In this document: positions 25,483 to 33,502 of the stretch, one piece after another | Numbering within the stretch: position 1 is the stretch's first letter | Layout of the letters: each line of letters opens with the position of its first letter | Assembly (NCBI RefSeq): GCF_003710815.1 | Contig: NZ_RHHP01000002.1 | Span: 1 to 64,000, forward strand | Reading direction: 5' to 3' | From: Brevibacillus centrosporus | GTDB lineage: Bacteria; Bacillota; Bacilli; Brevibacillales; Brevibacillaceae | Length of the DNA: 64,000 nt | The notes under the pieces: generated by a model | Seen by the model: the letters and a program-made list of their open reading frames with translations, nothing else | What the model was told of the DNA's origin: nothing | Databases searched by the model: none | Position numbers and translations under genes: made by a program

Positions 25483-25932
25483 TCAAGAACCCATTGGATT
25501 ACAACATTGCTTTGTCTTTGCCATCGCTTCGTTCAATAACATGAGCGACCTTATCACGGTCTCTTGCTCAAACGTAGTCATATGGGAAAAGATATCCTGA
25601 TAGTACGATCCCATAACTTCATCGATATACCTATTTATACTCTCCCCTTTCTCCGTTAGCGACAAAATTTGAATTCGGCGGTCATCCGGATAAGGTGTTT
25701 TTCGCACAAGCTCAGCTTCGACCAACGTTTGAACTTGCCGGCTAAACGTTGTCACATCCAAACCCAAGAGTTCTGCAATTTGTTGAATGGATGGCTGCCT
25801 ATGACGGCTAATCTCATATAGAATGTGACTTTGAGCAACCGATATATCGATCCCATCTATTGAGCAACAATTCTTGTTCAATAGTCCGATACGACGGGTC
25901 ATGGTTTGCACGATTTCACGTATATTTTCCAT
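25483..25932 (-). CDS. MarR-family regulator with two Cys-Cys pairs
   Basis: This 149-residue winged-helix protein has SVAQSHILYEI, IQQIAELLGLDVTTFSRQVQ (recognition helix), the wing YPDDRRIQILSLTEKG and a dimer helix. Vicinal cysteines occur at 22-23 (NKNCCSID) and 143-144 (KQCCNPMGS), unusual for MarR and suited to sensing arsenicals or thiol stress. ATG 25932 follows AGAGGTGAGG. It is the first gene of the permease operon and divergent from arsR1, whose operators lie between them. Confidence 0.75.
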   Translation of the reverse strand: MENIREIVQTMTRRIGLLNKNCCSIDGIDISVAQSHILYEISRHRQPSIQQIAELLGLDVTTFSRQVQTLVEAELVRKTPYPDDRRIQILSLTEKGESINRYIDEVMGSYYQDIFSHMTTFEQETVIRSLMLLNEAMAKTKQCCNPMGS

Positions 25933-25988
25933 TTCCTCACCTCTTACCACATTTATACACCGATTATTTGCAAAACACAAGTATTTTT

Positions 25989-26006
25989 CATCAAAAAATT
26001 TTGATG
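25989..26006. promoter_or_regulatory. ArsR1-type operator, site A
   Basis: CATCAAAAAATTTTGATG is an 18-bp near-perfect dyad between marR and arsR1 and can control both. It shares CATCAA...TTGATG with 26048-26065. Confidence 0.6.
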
Positions 26007-26047
26007 TTGCCTGTTGCATTTTGGAAAAACGAGGAGTATAGTAAGAT

Positions 26048-26065
26048 CATCAAGAAAATTTGATG
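26048..26065. promoter_or_regulatory. ArsR1-type operator, site B
   Basis: CATCAAGAAAATTTGATG directly abuts the arsR1 ribosome site (GGAGGTG at 26065-26071), which suggests autorepression. The half-site CATCAA is common to the three sites of this family. Confidence 0.65.
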
Positions 26066-26079
26066 GAGGTGATGCTGCC

Positions 26080-26406
26080 ATGAAGGAACTACCGATTATT
26101 AATCAGATGGATGTTACGTTTGAGACTTATGAAGCAAAATTTAAAGCCTTAGCTGATAAGAAACGATTGCAGATCATGTACGAATTAACAAAGCGAGGAA
26201 AGGTTTGCGTTTGTGACCTGGCTGAAATCATGGACATGGCGCAATCTAAGCTTTCTTACCACCTCAAAATTCTTCTGGATGCCAACCTCTTGCTAAAAGA
26301 AACAGATGCAACCATGAACTACTACGAACTGAATCATAAAGAGGTTAACCATCTCTTATCCGAAGAACTCTGCTGTCTCTTTCGTACAGACAACAACTGT
26401 TGCTAA
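26080..26406 (+). CDS. arsR: ArsR-family As(III) repressor 1
   Basis: This 108-residue ArsR/SmtB protein has KFKALADKKRLQIMYEL, the classical metal-site helix KVCVCDLAEIM (Cys43, Cys45) and recognition helix QSKLSYHLKIL. It ends with two more Cys pairs (ELCCLF, NNCC). The CVC motif is that of typical As(III)-responsive ArsR. ATG 26080 follows GGAGGTG. It starts the arsR1-arsI1-small gene operon, flanked by CATCAA/TTGATG dyads. Confidence 0.85.
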   Translation: MKELPIINQMDVTFETYEAKFKALADKKRLQIMYELTKRGKVCVCDLAEIMDMAQSKLSYHLKILLDANLLLKETDATMNYYELNHKEVNHLLSEELCCLFRTDNNCC

Positions 26407-26444
26407 ATTTTTTTCACACATTCATCAAGTTTTTTTGTTTAAAA

Positions 26445-26462
26445 CATCAAATAAAATTGATA
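26445..26462. promoter_or_regulatory. ArsR1-type operator, site C
   Basis: CATCAAATAAAATTGATA overlaps the region just before the arsI1 ribosome site (AGGAGG, 26465). A further half-site TTCATCAAG is at 26421. Confidence 0.5.
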
Positions 26463-26478
26463 TTAGGAGGACTTTATC

Positions 26479-26973
26479 ATGATGTATGCACATATCGGTC
26501 TTAACGTAACAAACCTTGAGAAATCGGTCGATTTTTACTCGAAGTTGTTTGGGAAAGAACCTGTAAAGGTTAAACCTGATTATGCAAAGTTTCTGCTTGA
26601 AACGCCTGGGCTTAATTTTACACTCAATCTTCGCGATGACGTCAGCGGCAATCAAGTCGGACACTTTGGTTTTCAGGTTGCTAGCACTGAAGAGGTCATT
26701 GGGCACAAAAAACGTCTTGAAGAAACAGGTATCTTGTCACAATACGATGAGATGAACACGACTTGCTGTTACGCCCTCCAAGATAAGTTCTGGGTCCATG
26801 ACCCTGACGGTAACGAATGGGAGTTCTTCTTCACCAAAGCGGATGCTGATGTTCACAGTGAAGACAATGGCGCATGCTGCGTTCCTAAAACCGAAACAGT
26901 AACCGATGAATGCTGCGATTCTATCCAAGAGAAGAAAGTGAGCAGCTGCTGCTCTACATCCAAAGGGGAGTGA
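26479..26973 (+). CDS. arsI: ArsI C-As lyase, copy 1, with a Cys-rich tail
   Basis: This 164-residue type I extradiol dioxygenase-like (glyoxalase fold) protein is built from two beta-alpha-beta modules. His5, His62 and Glu115 are the expected Fe(II) ligands. NTTCCYALQDKFWV places the vicinal Cys pair at 96-97, as in characterised ArsI. The enzyme demethylates methylarsenite to As(III) with O2. Beyond the normal end (FFFTKAD) there is a 40-residue tail with three more pairs (GACCVP, DECCDS, SSCCST), which may hold the arsenical. The start ATG 26479 is 8 bp from AGGAGG. Confidence 0.88.
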   Translation: MMYAHIGLNVTNLEKSVDFYSKLFGKEPVKVKPDYAKFLLETPGLNFTLNLRDDVSGNQVGHFGFQVASTEEVIGHKKRLEETGILSQYDEMNTTCCYALQDKFWVHDPDGNEWEFFFTKADADVHSEDNGACCVPKTETVTDECCDSIQEKKVSSCCSTSKGE

Positions 26974-26978
26974 ATGAG

Positions 26979-27146
26979 ATGTTTGATAACTATTACGCCA
27001 CGGAATATCAATTAAAGCAAAAGCAAGCTGAAATCGAAAACCGATCCCGCTCCGCTTGGATGCTCACCGATCTGAAAGACAAGAAAGTGAAGTCGACAAC
27101 CAAAATGGAAATTCAACCACAACCGACCTGCTGCCCCGCTGTGTAA
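26979..27146 (+). CDS. Small protein ending in a Cys pair (55 residues)
   Basis: MFDNYYATEYQLKQKQAEIE is followed by NRSRSAWMLTDLKDKK and the end PQPTCCPAV. It starts 5 bp after arsI1 behind AAAGGGGAG, so it is co-transcribed. A helical N-terminus and a terminal CC suggest an arsenical-binding accessory protein; the function is unknown. Confidence 0.6.
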   Translation: MFDNYYATEYQLKQKQAEIENRSRSAWMLTDLKDKKVKSTTKMEIQPQPTCCPAV

Positions 27147-27150
27147 CAGT

Positions 27151-27193
27151 AAGGAGGTCTCGCATAATATTTGTGCCAGACCTCCTTTTTTTT
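27151..27193 (+). terminator. Terminator of the arsR1-arsI1 operon
   Basis: AAGGAGGTCT and AGACCTCCTT with a T-run of eight. Confidence 0.85.
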
Positions 27194-27226
27194 AGGCATT
27201 GACAGTTCCTTTTTTTAGAAATATCA

Positions 27227-27244
27227 TATCGTTAATTAGCGATA
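27227..27244. promoter_or_regulatory. ArsR2-type operator, site A
   Basis: TATCGTTAATTAGCGATA is a near-perfect dyad 30 bp upstream of arsR2. It shares ATCGTTA with the site at 27581 and differs from the CATCAA sites of arsR1. Confidence 0.55.
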
Positions 27245-27273
27245 CAGCGAAACGAAGGGATGTTTTTGTAACA

Positions 27274-27552
27274 ATGAATGAAATCCAATCCTTCTTAAAA
27301 GCTCTCGCCAGTGAAAAAAGACAAGAAATCATGTTTTTGTTTATGGAACGAAAAGAGCTTACGGTAAATGAAGTAGCTCAGCTCGTTGAGATCGGTCAAT
27401 CAACAGCATCGGAGCAGCTTGCAATCCTAAAAAGAGCTAATTTGCTTCTCTCTCGTAAAGAAGGAAAGGAGGTATTTTATGCCCCTAATCGGGAGCAGAT
27501 TATGGCGTTATTACAGCAATTGAATACCTGCTTACTTAACTGTTGTAAGTGA
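27274..27552 (+). CDS. ArsR-family repressor 2
   Basis: This 92-residue winged helix has IQSFLKALASEKRQEIMFLF, VAQLVEIGQSTASEQLAIL and RKEGKEVFYA. It lacks the CxC of the metal helix but has Cys86, Cys90 and Cys91 at the C-terminus (NTCLLNCCK), as in CC-tail ArsR types. ATG 27274 is preferred over the upstream GTG because of GAAGGG and the dyad placement. It precedes the ArsO-like gene by 66 bp, with a perfect palindrome in that gap. Confidence 0.75.
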   Translation: MNEIQSFLKALASEKRQEIMFLFMERKELTVNEVAQLVEIGQSTASEQLAILKRANLLLSRKEGKEVFYAPNREQIMALLQQLNTCLLNCCK

Positions 27553-27580
27553 AATACTTACAATCTTTTTCTTGAAACGT

Positions 27581-27596
27581 ATCGTTATATAACGAT
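27581..27596. promoter_or_regulatory. ArsR2-type operator, site B (perfect palindrome)
   Basis: ATCGTTATATAACGAT is a 16-bp perfect palindrome directly upstream of the ArsO-like gene's ribosome site. Confidence 0.6.
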
Positions 27597-27618
27597 TTAA
27601 CGAAAGGAAAGTGGATTT

Positions 27619-28665
27619 ATGAACTCAATATATGATTGTATTGTTATCGGCGGTGGTCAGGCAGGTTTGGCTGCGAGTTACCATCTCCAGCAAGAACGAC
27701 TTCAGTTTCTGCTTCTCGAGGCAAGTGATAAACCTGTTGGATCATGGTCCCAATATTATGACAGCCTTACCTTGTTCTCACCTGCACGCTATTCTTCACT
27801 CCCCGGCTTCCCTTTTCCAGGAGTTCCTCATCGATACCCTACACGCGATGAAGTAGTTGCTTATTTACTTGAATACGCAAGCCGCTTTCGCTTCCCAATA
27901 CGCACAAACACGATTGTAACGGATGTTCGGAAGGAAAAGGGGGTGTTTTTGATCTCAACTGCATCAGGTGAGACATTTCAAGCCAAGAATGTAATAGCTG
28001 CGACAGGCGGATTTAGCCGACCATTTATTCCTCAACTACCAGGGATTGAAGACTTTCAAGGAACCACTCTCCATTCAAAGGAATATAAAAATCCCCTTCC
28101 TTTTCAAAAGCAACGAATCGTAGTTGTTGGAGCCGGTAACTCTGCGGTTCAAATCGCTGTCGAGTTGGCAGCAGATGCTGATGTAACTATCGCCACGCGC
28201 TCCCCCATTCTCTTCAAGCCACAAATACTTCTCGGCAATGATATTCATTTCTGGGTCACGGTTCTTGGGATTGATCAATCCAGCTTTGGAAAATGGCTGC
28301 TTGGAGCAAAAGAAGAAGGTGTTTTGGATACGGGCAAATACCAGTTTGCCATCAAGAATCAAAAGCCCACTCAAAGAGAAATGTTTACCCATTTTACTGA
28401 AGAAGGCATTGTTTGGTTAGACGGTACGCATGAAAAAGTGGATGCTGTCATCTTTGCAACCGGTTATCGACCAAACGTAAAATACCTCTCTTCATTGCAG
28501 GCTTTAGATGTCGATGGTTTACCCCTTCATCGAAACGGCATAAGTACATCAGTAAACGGATTGTTTTATGTCGGTCTTCCCTGGCAACGATCCCTTGCTT
28601 CAGCCACTCTTCGCGGTGTTGGGAGTGACGCAGAATATGTGATAAAACAGATGAAAAACAAATAA
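27619..28665 (+). CDS. arsO: ArsO-like flavin-dependent monooxygenase
   Basis: This 348-residue flavoprotein has the FAD Rossmann motif VIGGGQAGLAASYHL, VGSWSQYYDSLTLFSPARYS, the NAD(P)H motif VVVGAGNSAVQIA and the late FATGYRPNV. It matches trimethylamine-monooxygenase-like enzymes found in ars operons and called ArsO. The reaction is not settled; oxidation of a trivalent arsenical or related thiol is the usual proposal. The ribosome site AAAGGAAAG fits ATG 27619. It is regulated together with arsR2, judging from the shared palindromes. Confidence 0.7.
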   Translation: MNSIYDCIVIGGGQAGLAASYHLQQERLQFLLLEASDKPVGSWSQYYDSLTLFSPARYSSLPGFPFPGVPHRYPTRDEVVAYLLEYASRFRFPIRTNTIVTDVRKEKGVFLISTASGETFQAKNVIAATGGFSRPFIPQLPGIEDFQGTTLHSKEYKNPLPFQKQRIVVVGAGNSAVQIAVELAADADVTIATRSPILFKPQILLGNDIHFWVTVLGIDQSSFGKWLLGAKEEGVLDTGKYQFAIKNQKPTQREMFTHFTEEGIVWLDGTHEKVDAVIFATGYRPNVKYLSSLQALDVDGLPLHRNGISTSVNGLFYVGLPWQRSLASATLRGVGSDAEYVIKQMKNK

Positions 28666-28742
28666 CCTTTTGTTATTCTGGTGTTCATTGAAAGCAAAGC
28701 TCTTGTTACGCTTACGCTTACTATCTTCCATTACCCAATAAA

Positions 28743-29888
28743 CTAGCTACCTAAAAATTCCTTAAATGATAAAGGTCTATCTAATTTTGTTGATTCTTTA
28801 TGTAAATATGCATCCATTACCAGTTGCTTTAAACCAAGATCTTCACAAGTCGCGAGAACATTTGGAAGGGGTCCTTTTTTAATAAGTGCATTAAAATACT
28901 GCTTTCCTATAGGGTGCACTCCATCCCTAAAATACGTATAAATTTTTTCGAATTCGTATTCGTATTTATAAGGCGCCTTCCAATTTGATGTAATCAACAT
29001 ATCTTGCAATCCATCTTTTATTTGAGGTATTAAAGATCGCAGAAAATCTTTATATTCATTTATTACAGCTTTCTCAGAGTCGTTAACAATTGGACTTGTA
29101 TCAACTTTTAATAAACTGTAAAGGTAATGCAGTCCATTCGCATAACCATAGTCCTTTCCGAACCGTTTTTCATTTTCTTCTAACAATATTTCTATTTGCT
29201 CTATTGGATCATTTGCAATAGGAATATTTTTTTTCCTACAAGATTGTATATGTTCTATATTTATTTGATCAACTCTATCCATCAAGGTTCTTAAAAGATT
29301 ATACCTTTTTTCCGCATATAAATTTATGTCCTCAATGTTAATTCCTAAAGGATTGACTTGATCCTTTGCGGGATCACTACTATATAAAAGTACATAAAAA
29401 TCATCATTACCTACTCCATTCTTAGCAACCCAACTAGCAAAAAACCTTTCATCATCTTCTTTTTTTACGCCATCCACGCTATTTAAATTAACTGGATGAG
29501 TGCTAAAAACCGCACGAAGATGTTTGAAGTATTTATCATCGCTTAATTTACTTTGCTCAAAAATTTCATGATCTTCTGATAAAGGATATGGCTTGGATCC
29601 ATCAATAACCCTAAATAATTGAATAATTGACTCAGCTAAAATGTCTACCGTAATAATATATTGCATTAAATTAAGCGTTTCGAGATGGTTATAACCGAAC
29701 CCCTTTGGCGTTTTTAAATTAATTTCGGGCAATCCATCAGCAGCTACTGAGATCCAATCCATTGCGGAACATATAATATTCCAATGGTTTCTTCCATTTA
29801 CATTTCTGAACTTTTCTCGAAAAAACTTATTTTCATTAACCTTATTTCGAAATTCATCTATTAAAGAATTATTAATATTAATAGTCAC
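28743..29888 (-). CDS. Hypothetical protein, 381 residues
   Basis: This is a long AT-rich alpha-helical protein, MTININNSLIDEFRNKVNEN with the block NHWNIICSAMDWISVA, an internal DDFYVLLYSSDPAKD and the C-terminal YFRDGVHPIGKQYFNALI. No catalytic motif or membrane segment is seen. It sits alone between the two ars sub-clusters. It resembles uncharacterised Firmicute proteins, but I cannot assign a function. Confidence 0.6.
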   Translation of the reverse strand: MTININNSLIDEFRNKVNENKFFREKFRNVNGRNHWNIICSAMDWISVAADGLPEINLKTPKGFGYNHLETLNLMQYIITVDILAESIIQLFRVIDGSKPYPLSEDHEIFEQSKLSDDKYFKHLRAVFSTHPVNLNSVDGVKKEDDERFFASWVAKNGVGNDDFYVLLYSSDPAKDQVNPLGINIEDINLYAEKRYNLLRTLMDRVDQINIEHIQSCRKKNIPIANDPIEQIEILLEENEKRFGKDYGYANGLHYLYSLLKVDTSPIVNDSEKAVINEYKDFLRSLIPQIKDGLQDMLITSNWKAPYKYEYEFEKIYTYFRDGVHPIGKQYFNALIKKGPLPNVLATCEDLGLKQLVMDAYLHKESTKLDRPLSFKEFLGS

Positions 29889-29959
29889 TATCCCAACTCC
29901 AAAGCAGCAATTTGTTGCTTTATTTTACCATTTTAACAAGAATTCTTGGACTTTATTTT

Positions 29960-30112
29960 TCAGCTATCCTGTCCTATAGTCGAGTAACATAAAAACGGCT
30001 TCCTTTGAAGCAACCGTTTTGAAGTATAATATCTAAATTTTTGAACAATCCTCAAATTAAGTCTTCTCCATAAGTCCCGCAGGACTGGTTCCAAGGACTC
30101 GACTTTATGCAT
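29960..30112 (-). CDS. Possible small ORF behind arsI2 (50 residues)
   Basis: A strong ribosome site (CAGGAGGAAAAATC) precedes ATG 30112, then MHKVESLEPVLRDLWRRLN and a basic helix follow. The frame runs through a hairpin at 29991-30021, which argues against the full length. It could be a remnant of a longer gene. Confidence 0.3.
   Translation of the reverse strand: MHKVESLEPVLRDLWRRLNLRIVQKFRYYTSKRLLQRKPFLCYSTIGQDS
29991..30021. terminator. Hairpin terminator
   Basis: AAAACGG-CTTC and GAAG-CCGTTTT pair around a short loop, with A and T runs. Confidence 0.55.
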
Positions 30113-30140
30113 GATTTTTCCTCCTGAGATGTTTAGAAAA

Positions 30141-30164
30141 ATACCCCTCGTGATCGAGGGGTAT
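30141..30164 (-). terminator. Terminator of the arsR3-acr3-arsC-arsI2 operon
   Basis: ATACCCCTCG-ATCA-CGAGGGGTAT is followed by TTTTTC on the minus strand, 5 bp after the arsI2 stop. Confidence 0.85.
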
Positions 30165-30168
30165 ATGA

Positions 30169-30630
30169 TTACTTTTTCCAAGAACCAAACTCAATTTGAA
30201 TGGGAGCAGGTGGTGCACAGCACAGGGATATGTCGCGTTGTTCACCCGCAGATTCAAACTCCGAGTCCTCTTTTGTGAAAAATATTTCCCACGCATTTCC
30301 GTCTGGGTCATACACCCATACTTTATCTTGCACAGCGTAGCAGCAAGTAGTGCCCATTTCGTCTATCGTAAGCAAACCTGCTTCACGTAGACGGTCACCC
30401 ATTTTTAATACGTCTTCTGTATTGTCTACTTGGAATCCCATGTGGTTTAGTACACCCTTTTTCTCAAAAGGACGTACATTCAAGGAAAAGTGGAGGGCTG
30501 GTGTGTCCAATTCGAACTTCGCGTAGTTCTCTTTTACTTTGGTCGGTTCCGCCCCAAAAAAGCTACGATAAAATTTCAAGGAAGCCTCAAGGTCGGTGCA
30601 GTTTACAGCCACATGCATCCTTTTAATCAT
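30169..30630 (-). CDS. arsI: ArsI C-As lyase, copy 2
   Basis: This 153-residue protein is the canonical form. His6 and His63 with the Glu of NAWEIFF are the metal ligands, and the MAs(III) pair is Cys96-Cys97 in GTTCCYAVQDKVWV. The tail has one extra pair (SLCCAPPAP). It is clearly different from copy 1 (for example VNCTDLEASLKFY against VTNLEKSVDFY), so it is not a recent duplication. It is the last gene of arsR3-acr3-arsC-arsI2, an order close to the B. subtilis skin operon arsR-yqcK-arsB-arsC with arsI moved. Confidence 0.9.
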   Translation of the reverse strand: MIKRMHVAVNCTDLEASLKFYRSFFGAEPTKVKENYAKFELDTPALHFSLNVRPFEKKGVLNHMGFQVDNTEDVLKMGDRLREAGLLTIDEMGTTCCYAVQDKVWVYDPDGNAWEIFFTKEDSEFESAGEQRDISLCCAPPAPIQIEFGSWKK

Positions 30631-30642
30631 GATCGTACCTCC

Positions 30643-31068
30643 CTATTTGCCTTCAGCCAGAAATTTTTCAATACGTTCTTTGATGGAATCACGAACGGTA
30701 CGAAAGCTTGCCATAATTTCTTCTTCCGTTCCTGTTGCCTTTGCTGGGTCGTCAAAACCCCAATGCCATTTCACGACGTTTTTATTGGAGATAACAGGGC
30801 AATGTTCATCCGCATGACCACAGAGGGTAATAACATAATCCGCTCGGTTCAATGTCTCTGGATCGATGACATCGGATGTGTGGCTACTGATGTCAACACC
30901 TGCTTCTCTCATCACTTGTACAGCACGTGGATTTAACCCATGAGCCTCCAAGCCAGCACTTTTCACTTCGTATTTGTCACTGCCCAAGGCTTTTAGAAAT
31001 CCATCTGCAATTTGGCTTCTGCAAGAGTTTCCTGTGCAAAGAAAGTACACTAATGGTTTCTTATCCAT
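30643..31068 (-). CDS. arsC: Arsenate reductase, thioredoxin-coupled
   Basis: This 141-residue protein has a low-molecular-weight phosphatase fold. The P-loop CTGNSCRS contains nucleophile Cys11 and Cys16, and the redox relay is Cys83 and Cys90 in [10 protein letters not shown]. It reduces As(V) to As(III) with thioredoxin, as pI258/B. subtilis ArsC does. It follows acr3 by 3 bp and precedes arsI2 by 12 bp. Confidence 0.95.
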   Translation of the reverse strand: MDKKPLVYFLCTGNSCRSQIADGFLKALGSDKYEVKSAGLEAHGLNPRAVQVMREAGVDISSHTSDVIDPETLNRADYVITLCGHADEHCPVISNKNVVKWHWGFDDPAKATGTEEEIMASFRTVRDSIKERIEKFLAEGK

Positions 31069-31071
31069 GTT

Positions 31072-32130
31072 TTATGCTCCTTTTGTTTTACTGAAGTATT
31101 TCTTTTGAAACCAGAGGGCAACATTCACCAAAGCAATCATGACCGGAACTTCCACCAGAGGACCAATGACGGCTGCAAATGCTGCTCCCGAGTGAATACC
31201 GAATACCCCTACTGCTACAGCAATGGCTAGCTCAAAGTTGTTACTCGCTGCTGTAAAAGCCAGAGTCGACGTTACAGGATAATTGGCTCCAGCCTTCTTA
31301 CCCATCAAGAACGAGATCAGGAACATTACGACGAAGTAAATGAGCAGCGGGATTGCTATCCTGACCACATCCAGCGGCAGTGCAACAATGACCTCGCCTT
31401 TTAGCGAGAACATAACGATGATGGTAAATAACAATGCAATCAAGGTGATGGGGCTGATTTTCGGAATAAACACTTTCTCATACCAGTCACGTCCTTTTGC
31501 TTTGACCAAGGTATACCGTGTAATCATTCCCGCAAGAAATGGAATTCCCAGATAAATAAACACGCTTTTAGCAACTTCCGTAATCGTAATGTCGACAACC
31601 ATTCCCTGTAGCCCGAACCAACCAGGCATTACGGTTATGAAAAAATACGTGTAGATCGAGTAGAACAATACTTGAAAGATGGAGTTGAATGCCACCAAAC
31701 CTGCTGCGTATTCGGTATCGCCTTTGCAGAGATCATTCCAAACGATGACCATCGCAATACAGCGTGCCAAGCCAATCATGATGAGTCCTACCATGTATTC
31801 TGGATAACCTTGAAGGAAGACAATAGCTAAAACAAACATCAAGATTGGACCAATCACCCAGTTTTGGATAAGGGAAAGCCCGAGAATTTTTCCATCCTTA
31901 AATACGCGACCTAACTCTTCATAACGCACTTTTGCAAGCGGCGGATACATCATTAAGATAAGACCAATCGCAATCGGGATCGAAGTCGTACCTACCTGAA
32001 ATTCATTTAATACAGACACGAAGTTCGGAAAAAGAAATCCACTTCCGATCCCAATTGCCATTGCTACAAAAATCCAAAGAGTTAAGTAGCGATCAAGAAA
32101 CGATAACCTTTCCCCTACTTTATCACTCAC
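31072..32130 (-). CDS. acr3: ACR3-family arsenite efflux permease
   Basis: This 352-residue protein has ten predicted hydrophobic segments. Visible family motifs are [15 protein letters not shown] (with the conserved Cys), [11 protein letters not shown] and [16 protein letters not shown]. It exports As(III) using the membrane potential. This class is named ArsB in B. subtilis skin but belongs to the ACR3/BASS superfamily. It lies 18 bp behind arsR3. Confidence 0.95.
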   Translation of the reverse strand: MSDKVGERLSFLDRYLTLWIFVAMAIGIGSGFLFPNFVSVLNEFQVGTTSIPIAIGLILMMYPPLAKVRYEELGRVFKDGKILGLSLIQNWVIGPILMFVLAIVFLQGYPEYMVGLIMIGLARCIAMVIVWNDLCKGDTEYAAGLVAFNSIFQVLFYSIYTYFFITVMPGWFGLQGMVVDITITEVAKSVFIYLGIPFLAGMITRYTLVKAKGRDWYEKVFIPKISPITLIALLFTIIVMFSLKGEVIVALPLDVVRIAIPLLIYFVVMFLISFLMGKKAGANYPVTSTLAFTAASNNFELAIAVAVGVFGIHSGAAFAAVIGPLVEVPVMIALVNVALWFQKKYFSKTKGA

Positions 32131-32148
32131 GTTTTGACAACTCCTTTC

Positions 32149-32472
32149 CTATTCGCACGTGACCAAGAGACCTTGCTTCTCTAATTCATTAAACTCCAAA
32201 GAGAAGTCAGGAAGATGATTCAGCGAAAAACCAATATCCTCAAGTTGTTGTCGGTTCAAGGAATAAAAGACCCATTGTCCTTTCCGTTTCTCTGTTACAA
32301 GATCGACATTTTTCAATCGACTCATGTGCTTAGAAATGGATGGCTGCGATATTCCAAAGATCGGAACCAGTTCACATACGCAACAATCGCGCATATTCAA
32401 TAAGGCAATGATTTTTAACCGAGTCGGATCTCCTAATGCTTTTAAGGCATCGGCTAATTTGTTAAATTCCAT
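32149..32472 (-). CDS. arsR: ArsR-family As(III) repressor 3
   Basis: This 107-residue protein has ADALKALGDPTRLKIIALL, the metal helix RDCCVCELVPIFG (Cys30, 31, 33) and recognition helix SQPSISKHMSRL. ATG 32472 follows AGGAGAATG. It is the first gene of the inorganic arsenic operon and is preceded by the perfect palindrome at 32504-32519. Confidence 0.88.
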   Translation of the reverse strand: MEFNKLADALKALGDPTRLKIIALLNMRDCCVCELVPIFGISQPSISKHMSRLKNVDLVTEKRKGQWVFYSLNRQQLEDIGFSLNHLPDFSLEFNELEKQGLLVTCE

Positions 32473-32503
32473 AATCATTCTCCTCTCCACATCAAATACT
32501 AAT

Positions 32504-32519
32504 ATAGCCATATGGCTAT
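32504..32519. promoter_or_regulatory. ArsR3-type operator
   Basis: ATAGCCATATGGCTAT is a 16-bp perfect palindrome 31 bp upstream of arsR3. It shows a third sequence type, unlike the arsR1 and arsR2 sites. Its inner CCATATGG resembles the CCATAT-...-ATATGG arms of the 32-bp palindrome at 33653. Confidence 0.6.
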
Positions 32520-32563
32520 TTCAATATTTAGGTTTGTAAAGACTGTGTAAACCTTAGAATCAA

Positions 32564-32594
32564 AGATACCCACGTTTAACAAACGTGGGTATCT
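32564..32594 (-). terminator. Terminator of the Mrr-like gene
   Basis: AGATACCCACGTTT-AAC-AAACGTGGGTATCT forms a perfect 14-bp stem, 15 bp after the stop. Confidence 0.8.
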
Positions 32595-32608
32595 CTACAT
32601 TTCGCCTA

Positions 32609-33421
32609 TTATGCTTTGAACGTTCTGTTGTTATCATCAAAACGCTTTTCAGCTTCCTCAATTTCCAAGATAAGCCTGTCACGATCCCAAATTTCTGTTT
32701 TAGTTGATTCCGCCAATATCCGGGCATTCTTTGTTAACCATTGATTTGTAATGACCATTGTAGCGTCTGCTTTGTAGTGTGCTTTTGCGGAAACCACTTC
32801 TTGTACAGCTTTATTCGTTATATTCTTACTGTAGCGTTTACATTGAACAACAATTTTCTTCCCTTCGGGTGTCCAAACTAATAGGTCTGCCCCAAAGTCG
32901 TTTGTATCGGGTGTTAACTCAGCTTTCCATCCTTTCATTTCGAAAAGAACCTTCATGCGCCTTTCAAAATCTCGACCTGTCATTTTGTCAATTTGTTCAA
33001 TTCCCGAAAAAGCAAACTCTCTTTGTCTACGCTGTTCTTTTTCACGTAATTTTTGTCTATTGTTCCACTCCTGAATATCCACAGTAGTAAGCCTTATTTC
33101 GTTATGATTGAGTTGCTGATTATTTACGAATGATCGATCATCATTTTGTGATGGTCTAGCTGAAGTGAAAGACGGAGGGTTTTTATGCTGCGTTCCCATA
33201 TTACTCCTATTCCTGTTTTCGAACCAATTCCATATTAAGAAGCTAATTATTAAAAGAGCAATGAAACAAATCCCACCAATTATGATTTCGTTCTTATGTA
33301 GTGCTATCCACTCGAGGACTTTTTGAAAAAGGGAATAGATGAGTAAAATGAATAGCCCTACTCCAGCGAGATAGGACAATCCATCATCGCTTGAACGAAC
33401 AGACTTTCTTCGTCTTCCCAT
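32609..33421 (-). CDS. Membrane-anchored Mrr-type restriction endonuclease-like protein
   Basis: This 270-residue protein has two hydrophobic segments near the N-terminus (AGVGLFILLIYSLF; IGGICFIALLIISFLIWNW) and a charged linker. The Mrr_cat domain is at about 175-255: DFERRMKVLFEMKGW, then the catalytic NDFGADLLVW...KIVVQCKRY (D-QxK). Mrr-like enzymes cut modified DNA; TM-anchored forms are widespread and poorly known. ATG 33421 follows AAGGAGGTG, and the upstream frame crosses a terminator, so it is not used. Confidence 0.78.
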   Translation of the reverse strand: MGRRRKSVRSSDDGLSYLAGVGLFILLIYSLFQKVLEWIALHKNEIIIGGICFIALLIISFLIWNWFENRNRSNMGTQHKNPPSFTSARPSQNDDRSFVNNQQLNHNEIRLTTVDIQEWNNRQKLREKEQRRQREFAFSGIEQIDKMTGRDFERRMKVLFEMKGWKAELTPDTNDFGADLLVWTPEGKKIVVQCKRYSKNITNKAVQEVVSAKAHYKADATMVITNQWLTKNARILAESTKTEIWDRDRLILEIEEAEKRFDDNNRTFKA

Positions 33422-33476
33422 AGCTCTCACCTCCTTACATATGTATGGTACAAGACAAAGCTTCATAACAAATGAG

Positions 33477-33502
33477 AAAAGCCTGATTAACTCAGGCTTT
33501 TC
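33477..33502 (-). terminator. Terminator of the small ORF at the right end
   Basis: AAAAGCCTGA-GTTAA-TCAGGCTTTT read on the minus strand; it contains the TGA stop of the 46-residue ORF. Confidence 0.75.
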
